Shown: positions 5,419-5,448 of the stretch, in pieces | Layout: each line of letters begins with the position of its first letter | Position numbering within the stretch: the stretch's first letter is position 1 | Source of the DNA: Planctomycetota bacterium | GTDB lineage: Bacteria; Planctomycetota; Planctomycetia; Planctomycetales; Planctomycetaceae | Direction of reading: 5' to 3' | Length of the DNA stretch: 5,448 nt | Assembly (NCBI GenBank): GCA_023429275.1 | Contig: JAEYWB010000267.1 | Location: forward strand, 1 to 5,448 | Notes under the pieces: generated by a model | What the model was told of the DNA's origin: nothing | Databases searched by the model: none | Seen by the model: only the letters and a program-made list of their open reading frames with translations | Position numbers and translations under genes: made by a program

Positions 5419-5448
5419 TGCATCCGTTAGCTGGTGGTGGGGGATGCA
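5419..5448. repeat. Hairpin cut by the right window edge, with a repeat-like loop
   Basis: TGCATCC (5419-5425) is perfectly complementary to GGATGCA (5442-5448), the last bases of the window, so the stem may continue outside it. The 16-base loop (5426-5441) contains GTTAGCTGGTGG, which closely matches the repeat at 4144-4155. It may be one copy of a dispersed palindromic repeat or a regulatory site for the protease gene. Confidence 0.45.

Noticed and set aside
5424..5433. GTTAGCT near the right edge as a possible integron attC core site
   Set aside because: The attC core needs GTTRRRY and this has C at the third R position. There is no partner core and no integrase or cassette nearby.

Overview
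The window looks like a piece of chromosome from a GC-rich member of the Planctomycetota, probably the Planctomycetaceae or a relative. I infer this from the gene families: a PmoA/DUF6807-type protein, a secreted single-PDZ HtrA-like protease with a GDSGGP active site, and a large membrane protein whose N-terminus resembles planctomycete hypothetical proteins I have seen. Base composition and codon use are even across all four genes, so nothing points to recent transfer. There is no rRNA, tRNA, transposase, CRISPR array or phage gene here.

Layout. Positions 1-109 are gene-poor, with a ten-G tract, a hairpin and a repeated peptide-coding motif. A cyclopropane-fatty-acyl-phospholipid synthase-like gene is on the minus strand at 110-1342. 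Next is a 436-base divergent intergenic region (1343-1778) with several hairpins and a weak promoter candidate. An uncharacterised multi-spanning membrane protein is on the plus strand at 1779-3167. It converges, across only 24 bases, on a minus-strand DUF6807 gene (3192-4130). That gene is preceded on the same strand by an HtrA-like serine protease with one PDZ domain (4247-5329). The 116 bases between these two hold degenerate seven-base repeats in opposite orientations. Related sequence recurs at the right edge of the window, inside a hairpin cut by the boundary.

Working together. I see no convincing multi-gene system. The protease and the DUF6807 gene could share a transcript, but the repeat-filled gap and unrelated domains give no functional link. 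The CFA synthase and the membrane protein are divergent and could share a control region. The most interesting material is non-coding: the CCACCA-type repeat family in three intergenic stretches, the hairpin cluster before the membrane gene, and the RSLAASG-coding repeat at the left edge. No clear new defence, metabolic or mobile system is visible, and I do not claim one.
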